Source: Actinoplanes sp. L3-i22
GTDB taxonomy: Bacteria; Actinomycetota; Actinomycetes; Mycobacteriales; Micromonosporaceae
Assembly (NCBI RefSeq): GCF_019704555.1
Contig: NZ_AP024745.1
Location: forward strand, 4,658,501-4,722,500
Length of the DNA stretch: 64,000 nt
Direction: 5' to 3'
Every line of letters starts with the position of its first letter. Position 1 is the first letter of the stretch. Positions 46,070 through 54,803 of this stretch are shown piece after piece. The notes under the pieces are model-generated. The model made no database searches. It had not been told where the DNA came from and saw only the letters and a list, made by a program, of their open reading frames with translations. The position numbers and the translations under genes are program-made.

Positions 46070-46355
46070 TCGGATCGGTGTAGGCGTCGACCACGAGGCG
46101 GCGCAGATCGTCGCGGAAGGCCGGATCCTGCTCGGCGTACCGGTGAACCGCGCGGGCCAGAGCCTCCACCCGGCCCGGCCCGGCACCGGCCGCGCCCATC
46201 CCGGCCAGCGCGAGCAGCGCGGCCTGATCGCCGGAGAACCGGGCCCGCACCAGTTGGCGCAGCGTGGTCCGGCCCGGCCAGCCCGGCGGCTCCGGAACGG
46301 AGTCGAGCAGCAGTGCCGCCACGAACGACACGAACATCAGGTCGATCTCGATCAC
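46029..46355 (-). CDS. Small helical protein of unknown function
   Basis: 108 residues with GTG 46355 and a GGGAGG ribosome site. The sequence is Ala/Leu-rich and helical, with VEALARAVHRYAEQDPAFRDDLRRLV, a pattern found in many small actinobacterial helical domains. Its 3' end overlaps the convergent LuxR gene by 41 bases. It is divergent from the toxin-domain operon at 46563 and could be a regulator or immunity factor for it, but nothing in the sequence proves that. It might also be spurious. Confidence 0.45.
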   Translation of the reverse strand: MIEIDLMFVSFVAALLLDSVPEPPGWPGRTTLRQLVRARFSGDQAALLALAGMGAAGAGPGRVEALARAVHRYAEQDPAFRDDLRRLVVDAYTDPITAAGLPDPSPPL

Positions 46356-46562
46356 CTCCCGTCCGTTCTAGCCGGTGCGGGCTGCCTCGCGCCTCGGGGA
46401 ACTCCCGCGCCCTGCGACAGGGGAATCACCCCGGCCGGCCCGGGTGACGGGTTCACGCGGATCAGGGAGATCCCGGTAGCCGCGCCGCACCGGCAGGCAC
46501 GACGCTGGTCGGTGTTGCGGCGGGTGAACCGCGCCGCTGGAGGGCGACGAAGGGCTTGCACG

Positions 46563-46985
46563 GTGGACGTCGGTGGACTGATCGGCAGCATCCTGGCGAA
46601 CCCGGTCGGGATCACAGAACGCGTACTCGACGAGACGTACGGCCGGTTGGCCGAGAGCAACGCCTTCGGCGACGTCACGGACCTCGCGCCGGAGGAGATC
46701 GTCGCCACGGCGCTCGGCTCCTGGCTGGCCCGCAAGTTCGTCGGCGATCAGCCGGAGGCCGGCCCGAGCGCCGCGGAGCAAGTGACCGCCGACCGGGATC
46801 GGATGCTGGCCGCCGCACTCGGCGCCTGCCTCTGCTGGGGACGCGATCCCGGCTGTCCGGTGTGCGCGGGCGCCGGCACGCCCGGCTGGGCAGTGCCGCA
46901 CCGCGAGCTGTTCGATCTGTTCGTCGACCCCGCCGTGAACGCCAGGGCGCGTGCCGCCGGCGCCGGCGCAGAACCCGAGGAGTGA
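46563..46985 (+). CDS. Small protein with Cys-rich centre, first gene of the 46563-53611 operon
   Basis: 140 residues. N-terminal helical part (GGLIGSILANPVGITERVLDE), then a cluster of Cys (ACLCWGRDPGCPVCAGAGTPG) that resembles a CxxCxGxG zinc knuckle, and a C-terminal helix (HRELFDLFVDPAVNARAR). The zinc site is inferred from spacing. GTG 46563 was chosen as the first start after a GAAGGG site; the frame is open upstream but not protein-like. Five bases separate it from the next gene. Family unknown. Confidence 0.6.
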   Translation: MDVGGLIGSILANPVGITERVLDETYGRLAESNAFGDVTDLAPEEIVATALGSWLARKFVGDQPEAGPSAAEQVTADRDRMLAAALGACLCWGRDPGCPVCAGAGTPGWAVPHRELFDLFVDPAVNARARAAGAGAEPEE

Positions 46986-46990
46986 TCAGC

Positions 46991-47632
46991 ATGACCAGCC
47001 CCACCCCGTCGACGGCGCCCGCGCCGGCCATGGAGGACTACCTTTCCCCGGCCGGGCGGATGCCCATCACCGACCCCGCCACCGCGGCACGCATGATGGC
47101 CGCCAAACAAGCCCACCTGGCCGACAGCCAAGGACGTCGTTCCAGCGGTGTCGAATGGGCTCTGGTCGGCACGGTGGTCGAACGTCAGGTACGCGAGTCG
47201 CTGAAGCCGTGGCTGGGCAACGTCGATCCGTTCATCGACGCCGGGCTGCGCTGGCTGCCGTTGCTGCTGTTGCAGCCCGCGAAGCGCGGCAACGGCATCT
47301 CCGGCCTGGTGACCGACCCGCGGGTGATCTCCTTCGTCGCGATGGCGGGCCTGGTCGGTGGCGGCCAACTGCTGAAAAAGGCCGAGGAGGAGCGCCGACG
47401 GGTCCGGGATCTGAGTATCGTGCGGTACCCGACGGAGTTGACCATCGGCGAGTCGTTCAAGCTGCGCACCGATGCGCCGGCCGACGAGCCCCTGGAGTGG
47501 CGATCCAGCCACGACGAGGTGGCCGCGGTCGACCCGGCCGGTGTGCTCACCGCCAAATCCTCCGGCGCGACCACCATCACTGTGTCGCGAGACGGCAAGT
47601 CCGATCTCGTGTCGCTGCGCGTCCGGGACTGA
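46991..47632 (+). CDS. Protein with C-terminal Big2-like Ig domain
   Basis: 213 residues. The first 135 residues hold a helical part with a moderately hydrophobic segment (LRWLPLLLLQPA; VISFVAMAGLVGGGQLL). The C-terminus is a bacterial Ig-like group 2 domain (LTIGESFKLRTDAPADEPLE, then AVDPAGVLTAKSSGATTITV). Big2 domains are common in surface and phage-tail proteins. It lacks a signal peptide. It lies one base before the next gene, so it is tightly co-expressed. Confidence 0.68.
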   Translation: MTSPTPSTAPAPAMEDYLSPAGRMPITDPATAARMMAAKQAHLADSQGRRSSGVEWALVGTVVERQVRESLKPWLGNVDPFIDAGLRWLPLLLLQPAKRGNGISGLVTDPRVISFVAMAGLVGGGQLLKKAEEERRRVRDLSIVRYPTELTIGESFKLRTDAPADEPLEWRSSHDEVAAVDPAGVLTAKSSGATTITVSRDGKSDLVSLRVRD

Positions 47633-47633
47633 C

Positions 47634-49148
47634 ATGCCGGCCTGGGACGACGGCGGCTGGGCGCCGTCCGACGAGGAACTGCTGACCGCCCTCTGGCAGA
47701 GCACCGAGGCCGGCGCGGAGCCAGGTGCGCAGCTGGTGCCCGAGGACCTTTCCGATGAGGAACCGGTGGAATCCGCCGCGACCCGGGCCCGGCGCGCGTT
47801 CGCCGGGTTCCTGCCCAGCCGCTACCCCGCCGCCGAGCGGGCCAGACCCAACTATCTGGGGCCGGACGACGACCTGATCGGTACCACGACCGCGCTGCTC
47901 GGCAAGGGGGTCGACGACCTGCGCGCGTCGGAGCCGAAGCGGTCGGTGCGGCTCAGCCTCAACGATGGCCTACGGACGATGCTGACCCCCGACCAGGCCG
48001 GCGTGATCGATCTCGGACAACTGATCGAACGACTGGCCGCCGGTCTCGGCGGTGGGCTGACCGGCTCGACCGATCCGGCCGTCACCGCATGTGAGGCCAC
48101 GCTGGAGGCCGAGCGGCGGATCGAGGAGATCCTGCGGACCGCCGACGGGCTGGACGACGGGGCTTCCCCGGGTGGGCACCGCGCTCCGCCGGGCACGCAC
48201 GGCGGGTGGGCCTCCCCTGCGGCGCTGGTTGCCGACCAGGTGGACCGGCAGATGGGCAGTGCCATGTCACCGGAGGGCCCGCTGGCCTTCAACGTGCCGG
48301 ACCGATCGGACGGTGCCCGGGTCACCCGGCACATCGATACGTTCGAGCTGCGCGACGGCCCCTCCGACGTGACGTCGTACCACGATTTCAGCAGCCTCCA
48401 GATCGCGTTCGAGCACGTCTGGACCGAGGTGTTCGACGGACGGCTACGGACGCTGGGCGAGGATCTCTACCACCAGTACGTCCTGCTCAAGCAGATCACC
48501 GGCACCGACGACGGCGACCGTCGGATCAGCACGCTCGACGACCTCAGCCAGCTGCTGGCCGAGATCCGCGAACTCAGCCGGATGGTGCCCGAAGAAGAGG
48601 CGGACGCGTCCGCGGGTACCGGCGGTGATGCGACGAACGGCAACGATGTGGTCAGTGGTATCGCCCGTACCGCTCTCGAGGCCGATCCGCTCAAGGACAT
48701 CCCCAAGCCGATCCGGGCGGTCGCCGATCCCGGCGGCTTCCTGATCAGGTCCCTTCTCGACATCGCCGCAGGCAAGGACCAGATCACCTGGGCGTCCTTC
48801 GCCGGCCCGCTGCGCCAGGGTGACGTCATCCGGGTGGATATCCAGCCGAACGCCGTACCGGCCGGCAGCGTCGAGATCGTGGTTCGCAACACCGATGACA
48901 CCTGGTGGTGGAAGGGCATCGAGTTCACGGAAGCCGGCGCGGCCGGGCAGGTCCTCGACGACCGGCAGATCTCCACCGACGGTCCGTCGTCCTTGCGGGT
49001 CAGGCCGGCCCAGCTGCGCAACGGCGTCCTGGAGTTCCAGAAACGGAACACGATCCTCAACGATCACACCGGCTTCTACCTGCTCGGGAAGCTCGACGAG
49101 CGGCTCAAGGACCGGGCTCGGGTCACGTTCACCTGGATCAGGGACTGA
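47634..49148 (+). CDS. Unrecognised 504-residue protein of the operon
   Basis: An acidic N-terminus (WDDGGWAPSDEELLTALWQS), a helical centre with LSLNDGLRTMLTPDQAGVIDLGQLIERLAAGLGG-type sequence, and a beta-rich C-terminal domain (VEIVVRNTDDTWWWKGIEF, TGFYLLGKLDERLKDRARV). It has no signal peptide, no Cys pairs and no catalytic motif that I recognise. One base separates it from each neighbour. It could be a structural component of a particle or a chaperone-like adaptor; nothing decides this. Confidence 0.6.
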   Translation: MPAWDDGGWAPSDEELLTALWQSTEAGAEPGAQLVPEDLSDEEPVESAATRARRAFAGFLPSRYPAAERARPNYLGPDDDLIGTTTALLGKGVDDLRASEPKRSVRLSLNDGLRTMLTPDQAGVIDLGQLIERLAAGLGGGLTGSTDPAVTACEATLEAERRIEEILRTADGLDDGASPGGHRAPPGTHGGWASPAALVADQVDRQMGSAMSPEGPLAFNVPDRSDGARVTRHIDTFELRDGPSDVTSYHDFSSLQIAFEHVWTEVFDGRLRTLGEDLYHQYVLLKQITGTDDGDRRISTLDDLSQLLAEIRELSRMVPEEEADASAGTGGDATNGNDVVSGIARTALEADPLKDIPKPIRAVADPGGFLIRSLLDIAAGKDQITWASFAGPLRQGDVIRVDIQPNAVPAGSVEIVVRNTDDTWWWKGIEFTEAGAAGQVLDDRQISTDGPSSLRVRPAQLRNGVLEFQKRNTILNDHTGFYLLGKLDERLKDRARVTFTWIRD

Positions 49149-49149
49149 C

Positions 49150-51357
49150 ATGGCACGCAACGAGGGCACACGATCCGGGCAACTCGGCACCAGGACGACC
49201 ACCGGCCCCAGGAAGACGTCGCCGACCGCGGCGCCGACGGGACCAGACCAGCTCGACGCGCCGGCGAAGAAGGCTCCAGCGACAGTCCCGCTTCCGGTGA
49301 ACCTGGATGCCGTACCCAAAAGCACCCCAGCCAGGACCACACCGGCCAAGACCGGTGCGCCGGCGGGATCCGACAGCTCCAGTGTGCCGCACCGCCTGCG
49401 CCAGTTGCTGAGCACGATGGAGAGGCTGCTCGCCGAGAAGTACGCCTTCCACGTCTTCGCCGCCAACTCGATCAACTTCGGGTTCCAGGTGACCTATCGG
49501 CAGACCTGGGTGCCGCACAGCTACCAGGTCGGTGACCTGGTCTCGACGATCCCGCTGGCACCGAAGGAGGTCCGCCGGTACACCACCAAACGGGTCACCA
49601 AGAAGACCCGCACGGTCAAGGAGCTCGAGGACAACCTGCAAACCCGCAAGACCGACCGCAGCGACACCGCCCGCGCCGACGCCGAGATCGTCGACAAGGC
49701 ACATCAGAAGACCAACTTCACGCTGACCGCGAACGAGTCGTTCGGCGGCCAGGGCTGGACTGCGAACACCACCCAGACCGTCGGCGGCGATCAGGGCAAG
49801 GAGTCGGAGCGGGTGAAGAAGGAGTTCCGGGAGAGCGTGGTCAAGAGTGCGCAGGAGTACCGGCAGCAGCACCGCACGGAGATCGACACGAGTGCCGTCG
49901 ACGAGAACGAAGAGACCGGGTTCCACGAGATCCAGAACCCGAACGACGAGCTGACCGTCACCTACCTGTTCTACGAGCTCCAGCGCACGTACCGGATCAG
50001 TGAGCGCATCCACCAGCTCACCCCCGTCATCCTGGTCGCCAACGAGGTGCCGGCACCGCACGAGATCGACGACGCCTGGCTGCTGCAACACGACTGGATC
50101 CTGCGCCGGGTCGTCCTGGACGATTCGTTCCGCCCGGCGCTGCGCTACCTCACCGAGAGCTTCGTCGGCGCCGAGACCAACATCCGCATCCTGGAGAACA
50201 ACGCCCTCGGCCAGAAGCAGATCACCGACTCACTGCGCCAGCAGGTGCGCAGGCAGGCCGGCATTCTCTCCGCCGACGAGGCCGACGTGCTCAGCGCGGT
50301 CCGCGCGGTGGCCGACGGCAAACGAGAGGAAGGCCTGCTCACCACGGTCAAGCGCGTCTTCGACCCGCTCGGCATCACTGGCGGGGCGGACACCGGCAAG
50401 GTCAGCGCCGCGGAGGCAATGGTCGATTACGCCAAGGAGGCCCGCGATCGTGCCGACCGCGAACGCGACCGCCTTGCCTCGCAGCTCGAGGTCGCCACCA
50501 CCGCCCTGCAAGCCGCGGTCGACCGGTTGTCGGCGGCGGTGCGCGAGCACTACGACAAGGTCGCCGAGATCGATCGGCTCCGGCTGCACGTCAAGGAGAA
50601 CATCCTCTACTACATGCAGGCGATCTGGGACCACGAACCGCCTGACCAGCGCTTCCTGCGGCTCTACAACGTGGACGTGCCGTTCCTTGAGGTCGCCGAG
50701 GCAGCCGCCGTGCCGGTCAGCCTGCGGACCGTGCGCAGCATCCTCGATGTGCTGCGCGGCGACCGGTCCGCGCAAGCGACCATCCCCATGCCGCCGGCCA
50801 CCGTGACGGTCAAGAAGCTGGTCGAGGTCGCCGAGCTGGATACCCTGCTCGGTTACAAGGGCAACTACTCGATCTTCCCACTCAAGGAGAACAACCAGAT
50901 CACCCTGCACATGATGCAGGACTACCTGAAGGTCGGTGAGGAGCTGCTGTTGCACGACCCCGACGAGCTGGCCGACTACACCGTGGAGGACCTGCAACGC
51001 CTTGCCAGCTGCTTGTACCGGCGCAGCCCCGCCTTGTTCGAGAAGCACCGGGAGGAGTTCAAACAGCTGCTCATCGACCGGCTCAGCTCAGCGCGCAAGG
51101 ACGACGACCTGGTCGTGGTGCCGACCTCGGCGCTCTACATCGAGGCGCTGACCGGCACGCACCCGCTGCTGGAGGACTTCAAGCTGATCCATCGCGCGCT
51201 CGACGTCAAGAAGGTACAGGCCGAGGTGCGGCACGCCGAACTGGAGAACGTCCGTCTTGCGGCCCGGGCGCTCAAGGGCAAGGACGAGGATCCCGACATC
51301 GACCGGAAGATCGTCATCACCGACGCGGACGCGGACGTGACGATCGCCGACACCTAG
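49150..51357 (+). CDS. Unrecognised 735-residue coiled-coil protein of the operon
   Basis: Residues 1-80 are disordered (Thr/Pro/Ala/Lys-rich). Then comes a beta-rich domain (AANSINFGFQVTYRQTWVPH, VTYLFYELQRTYRISERIHQ) with an inserted charged helical stretch (about 155-250). A long coiled coil follows (about 430-490: EARDRADRERDRLASQLEVA). The C-terminal domain holds VVPTSALYIEALTGTHPLLE and an ELENVRLAARALKGK helix. The plan, with beta domain, coiled-coil stalk and conserved C-terminal cap, would suit a filament, tail or scaffold protein. No signal peptide or known family is recognisable. Confidence 0.62.
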   Translation: MARNEGTRSGQLGTRTTTGPRKTSPTAAPTGPDQLDAPAKKAPATVPLPVNLDAVPKSTPARTTPAKTGAPAGSDSSSVPHRLRQLLSTMERLLAEKYAFHVFAANSINFGFQVTYRQTWVPHSYQVGDLVSTIPLAPKEVRRYTTKRVTKKTRTVKELEDNLQTRKTDRSDTARADAEIVDKAHQKTNFTLTANESFGGQGWTANTTQTVGGDQGKESERVKKEFRESVVKSAQEYRQQHRTEIDTSAVDENEETGFHEIQNPNDELTVTYLFYELQRTYRISERIHQLTPVILVANEVPAPHEIDDAWLLQHDWILRRVVLDDSFRPALRYLTESFVGAETNIRILENNALGQKQITDSLRQQVRRQAGILSADEADVLSAVRAVADGKREEGLLTTVKRVFDPLGITGGADTGKVSAAEAMVDYAKEARDRADRERDRLASQLEVATTALQAAVDRLSAAVREHYDKVAEIDRLRLHVKENILYYMQAIWDHEPPDQRFLRLYNVDVPFLEVAEAAAVPVSLRTVRSILDVLRGDRSAQATIPMPPATVTVKKLVEVAELDTLLGYKGNYSIFPLKENNQITLHMMQDYLKVGEELLLHDPDELADYTVEDLQRLASCLYRRSPALFEKHREEFKQLLIDRLSSARKDDDLVVVPTSALYIEALTGTHPLLEDFKLIHRALDVKKVQAEVRHAELENVRLAARALKGKDEDPDIDRKIVITDADADVTIADT

Positions 51358-51370
51358 GCGCGCTGCCGCC

Positions 51371-53611
51371 ATGGCGACGAGTCTGCGGCAGGCCGCCACC
51401 GATCTCGGCCGGCTGTGGTACGCGCTGGACTTCTACGGCGAACGGCCGATCGGCAGCTGGATCTACCCGGAGAAGCTCAGTGGCCGCCTGATCCGGCCCC
51501 AGCTGTTTGCCTACGTCGACACCGCGAGCGGTCCCGACCTGCCGGACCGGCGCGCCCTCGGTCAGGTGCGGGCGCTGTACCGGCGCGACTGGGACCTCAT
51601 CGTGCCGCGCCTCCAGAATGCCTCGGTGAGCTGGTTGAACGCCACGCTCGGCCGCGAGCGGGACGTGGTGGAGATGATCGGTCAGCGGCTGCTGGCACCG
51701 GGTGCCGCCGCGCGGCTGCACGACATGGCGAAGCCGGTCATGAGAGAGGTACGCGGCAAGGGCTTCCAGGAGGCCGCGCCCTGGCAGCGCCCGGACGAGA
51801 CCGCGAGTCAGGTGATCGACCGGCTGCAACGCCGCCGCCTGGTCTGGGCCACCTCGCGAAGCGTGCCGTACTCCAGCGAGCACGCCGAGATCTTCCGGCT
51901 GCTCGTCCAGCATCCGCACGGGGTCGGCCTGATCGAGGCGTTCGAGGAGTCACCGAAGGCCGGCCTCGACGCGGCCCTGCGGCGGATCGCCGACGCGATC
52001 GACTCGATCCTGGAGTTCCGTGGCGACATCACCGGCGATCCGGCACACGTATGGCGCTACCCGCCGATCATCCTGGGCGGCATGGCGACGCTCGGGCTGG
52101 CCGACGTGCCACTGTTCGCCGACTTCGCCACCGCCCTGGGAGCCTTCCTGGGCAAAGGCTGGTTCAGCAGCGCGGTGGAGGCGACGCAAATGGTCCTGCT
52201 CTGCGTCGGCCTGGTGACCGGGCCGGTCGGCCTCGCCGTGATCGGCGTGCTCGACCTGGCCCTGACCGGAGCCACCGCGGTCGCCACCTACGTTCGCGAG
52301 CGGGAGCAGGAGATGGCCGCCGGCGCGCTGGCGTTCGCGCCGCAGAAAACCCGCCTCGCCGATGAGCCGACCTACCGGGAGACGGCGTTCGCGGGGGCGG
52401 CGACGCTGGTGAGCTCATGGCTGGCGTGGAAGGGTGTGACCCACGCGCTGACCGACGTGGGCGCACGGGCCGCGGATCGGGCCGCCGAGGCGACCCGGTT
52501 GCGGGCCTTCGAGCAGAACGCCGCCCGGGCCGAAGGCCTGACCGCCGAAAGGGCGGCCGGGCGCACGGCCGGCAGTCCGGTGGCTGACCCGATCGGCTCG
52601 CGCGGACTCGACGCCCGGACAGCCTCGCCAGGGCTCGACGCGCCCCCCGGCGAGGTCGCGCGCCTCCGCGAACGTGGGACCGGCAGTCCCGGGATCGACT
52701 CGGGCGCAGGAGCCGGTCCGGCCGCCCGCACCGAACCGGCGGCGGTACGCCGGCCGCAGCGGGGAACGCCGGCGTCGCCCACCCGGCGGCGGCGAACCGA
52801 GCCGACCATGCCCAGCCGGCACAGGGCCGCCGCCTCGGCCGGGGCACCGGCCCCGCCGGCCGACGCTGTCGGCCAGGTCGTCGAGATCAGGCCGACGACG
52901 CGGCCGTCGACGGAGCCGATCGTGGCCGGTCCCGGCAGACGGAGTTCCGGCGGGCGGGCAACCGATGGCCGACAGGCCTCGGGCACGTCGACGCTGCGCG
53001 AGCCCGTGGCGGGATCGCGAGAGATCAAGAACCCGGGCGTGGCCAACCGATCGGTGGCCGAGTCACCGGCCGCCCGCGGCCTGCTGGCCACCGCCGGCAA
53101 AGGATTTCACCTGGCGATACGCGGCTACGGCGCGACGCCGGCCAGCCTGATGGCTCAGGCCATGCGGCTGAAGCTCAAGCTGCGCCTCGGCGGCAACGTC
53201 GCCGTTTTCGAGTTCACCGAACTCACCGAGGACCTTCTGCTGGTGCTGCGCAGTGGCCGGGGACACGTACTGACGCCGGCCGACCTCGCCTCCGGCCTCC
53301 CGGACTCCTTCCGGACTCTGCTGCGTGGTCAGGGTGTGGAGCGGAGCAACTTCGTGGCCTTCCAGAACTTCAGCGGCTTCGACCACTCCGAGCAACTGGG
53401 GGACCGGCTCATCAGCGAGGCGCGCAAGGTCAGCTCGGTACGGGCGATCTATACCGAGTTCAGTCCCTGCAAGGAGATCTGCCTTCCGATCCTCCGGCGG
53501 AGATACCCGGTGGACGTGACCTACTCGTTCCGGTACGAGAACGCGATGCGCGAGACCTGGAAGCGTGACCTGGCCGTCGATGAACTCTTCGCCACCTACG
53601 GCATCAAGTAG
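51371..53611 (+). CDS. Polymorphic-toxin-like protein with C-terminal deaminase-like domain
   Basis: 746 residues. N-terminal helical domain of about 225 residues, hydrophobic segments at about 229-262 and 267-309 (MVLLCVGLVTGPVGLAVIGV) that could insert in a membrane, a long Pro/Arg/Thr-rich linker (about 400-570) and a compact C-terminal domain (about 585-746). That domain has the hallmarks of zinc-dependent nucleotide or nucleic-acid deaminases: His672-Ser-Glu674 (FDHSEQLGD) and Pro699-Cys700-x3-Cys704 (TEFSPCKEIC). Linker plus C-terminal catalytic module is the polymorphic-toxin plan. No immunity gene follows on the same strand. Deaminase activity is inferred from the motif. Confidence 0.72.
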   Translation: MATSLRQAATDLGRLWYALDFYGERPIGSWIYPEKLSGRLIRPQLFAYVDTASGPDLPDRRALGQVRALYRRDWDLIVPRLQNASVSWLNATLGRERDVVEMIGQRLLAPGAAARLHDMAKPVMREVRGKGFQEAAPWQRPDETASQVIDRLQRRRLVWATSRSVPYSSEHAEIFRLLVQHPHGVGLIEAFEESPKAGLDAALRRIADAIDSILEFRGDITGDPAHVWRYPPIILGGMATLGLADVPLFADFATALGAFLGKGWFSSAVEATQMVLLCVGLVTGPVGLAVIGVLDLALTGATAVATYVREREQEMAAGALAFAPQKTRLADEPTYRETAFAGAATLVSSWLAWKGVTHALTDVGARAADRAAEATRLRAFEQNAARAEGLTAERAAGRTAGSPVADPIGSRGLDARTASPGLDAPPGEVARLRERGTGSPGIDSGAGAGPAARTEPAAVRRPQRGTPASPTRRRRTEPTMPSRHRAAASAGAPAPPADAVGQVVEIRPTTRPSTEPIVAGPGRRSSGGRATDGRQASGTSTLREPVAGSREIKNPGVANRSVAESPAARGLLATAGKGFHLAIRGYGATPASLMAQAMRLKLKLRLGGNVAVFEFTELTEDLLLVLRSGRGHVLTPADLASGLPDSFRTLLRGQGVERSNFVAFQNFSGFDHSEQLGDRLISEARKVSSVRAIYTEFSPCKEICLPILRRRYPVDVTYSFRYENAMRETWKRDLAVDELFATYGIK

Positions 53612-53644
53612 GCGGCGGCTCAAGGCGAGGGCCGGCGCCTCGTC

Positions 53645-54511
53645 CTAGACCGTCACCTTGTCCTGGGTGGCGGCCCAGGCGGCGAGTAGTTCGAGGCCGT
53701 CGCCGGAGGGGGTGCCGGGTTCGGCGGAGTAGGTGAGCATCGTCAGGTTGTCCTCGCCGGTCAGTTCGAAGCCCTCGAAGGCCAGCTCCAGGTCGCCGAC
53801 GGCGGGGTGGCGGAAGCGTTTGACGCCGTGCCGGTGCACGTACACGTCCTGGGTGGCCCACCAGCCGCGGAACGGTTCGCTGCGCATGGACAGTTCGCCG
53901 ATGAGGTTCATCAGTTGCTGGTCGTCGGGGTGCCGGGCGGCGGCGATGCGCAGCGCGGCGACGGCAGACTGAGCGACCTGCGGCCAGTCCGGGTAGAACG
54001 CCTGGGCCTGCGGGTTCAGGAAGTTGAATCGCATCGAGTTCACCGCCGTCGTCGCGCCGGCGGTGTACATCGGTGCGTAGAGGGCCAGCCCGAGCGGGTT
54101 GGTGGCCAGCAGGTCGAAGCGGTGGTTGCGCAGGAACGCGGGAACCCCGGTCATCGAGTCCAGGACGCGGCGCACGGCTGGGCGGATCTCGGGTACCCGG
54201 TCGCGGCGGGTCCGCAGCCGGGCGGGGGTGGGGCCGGCGGCGCGGGCCAGGTGGTGCAGGTGGGTGGTTTCGGTGTCGTCGAGGCGCAGCGCGCGGGCCA
54301 CGGCGTCCAGGACGCTGTCGGAGACGCCGGCCAGGTTGCCGCGTTCCAGGCGGGTGTAGTACTCGACGCTGACGCCGGCGAGGGCGGCGACCTCGCCGCG
54401 GCGTAGTCCGGCGACGCGGCGGCTGCCGTAGGCGGGGATGCCGGCCTGTTCGGGGCTGACCTTGGCCCGGCGGGAGGTGAGGAACGCCCGTACCTCGTCG
54501 CGGTTGTCCAT
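53645..54511 (-). CDS. XRE-family regulator with MmyB-like domain, second copy
   Basis: 288 residues, a paralogue of the protein encoded at 17147-18028. Same helix-turn-helix (AGLRRGEVAALAGVSVEYYT) and MmyB ligand-binding domain (VPAFLRNHRFDLLATNPLGL; DVYVHRHGVKRFRHPAVGDL). TAACGT lies 6 bases before the ATG, so the transcript may be leaderless. As at the other locus, the divergent side begins with a broken gene, here a transporter remnant. It converges on the toxin-domain operon with 33 bases between the stops. Confidence 0.9.
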   Translation of the reverse strand: MDNRDEVRAFLTSRRAKVSPEQAGIPAYGSRRVAGLRRGEVAALAGVSVEYYTRLERGNLAGVSDSVLDAVARALRLDDTETTHLHHLARAAGPTPARLRTRRDRVPEIRPAVRRVLDSMTGVPAFLRNHRFDLLATNPLGLALYAPMYTAGATTAVNSMRFNFLNPQAQAFYPDWPQVAQSAVAALRIAAARHPDDQQLMNLIGELSMRSEPFRGWWATQDVYVHRHGVKRFRHPAVGDLELAFEGFELTGEDNLTMLTYSAEPGTPSGDGLELLAAWAATQDKVTV

Positions 54512-54601
54512 GAACCCACGTTAGGCATCCGGCCTCGGGTGAGGGGGTCCCTGCTGGTACCCCTTTGCGCGGTGGCTCCCGGCCCGCCGCGGCCGGGGGT
54601 T

Positions 54602-54751
54602 TTCCTCGACAGTGTGCCGGCGCATCGAGCGGGTACTGCCAGCGGTGTGTTCGACACCTTCCGGCGGACGGGCGGCTCGCCGCTCGTCGTCCGCACCGCC
54701 GCCGCCGGCCTGGCGCTGCGTGGCAGCACCGATGTGCCCGGATCGCGGTGA
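54602..54751 (+). pseudogene. Remnant of an MFS transporter gene
   Basis: A frame of about 50 codons ends at TGA 54749-54751 and contains VPAHRAGTASGVFDTFRRTG, a hallmark of DHA2-type MFS exporters near the end of their transmembrane region. The rest of the transporter is missing on both sides. It is probably the decayed target of the divergent MmyB-type regulator. Confidence 0.62.
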
Positions 54752-54803
54752 CCGGCTCCGTCCGTACCGAATCCGGGTTAAGGATTGTGAAAGGAATTTT
54801 GTG

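Noticed and set aside
46563..53611. Contractile injection system or phage-tail island
   Set aside because: No sheath, tube, baseplate, spike or AAA+ assembly protein is recognisable, so the resemblance rests only on structural-looking proteins plus a toxin domain.
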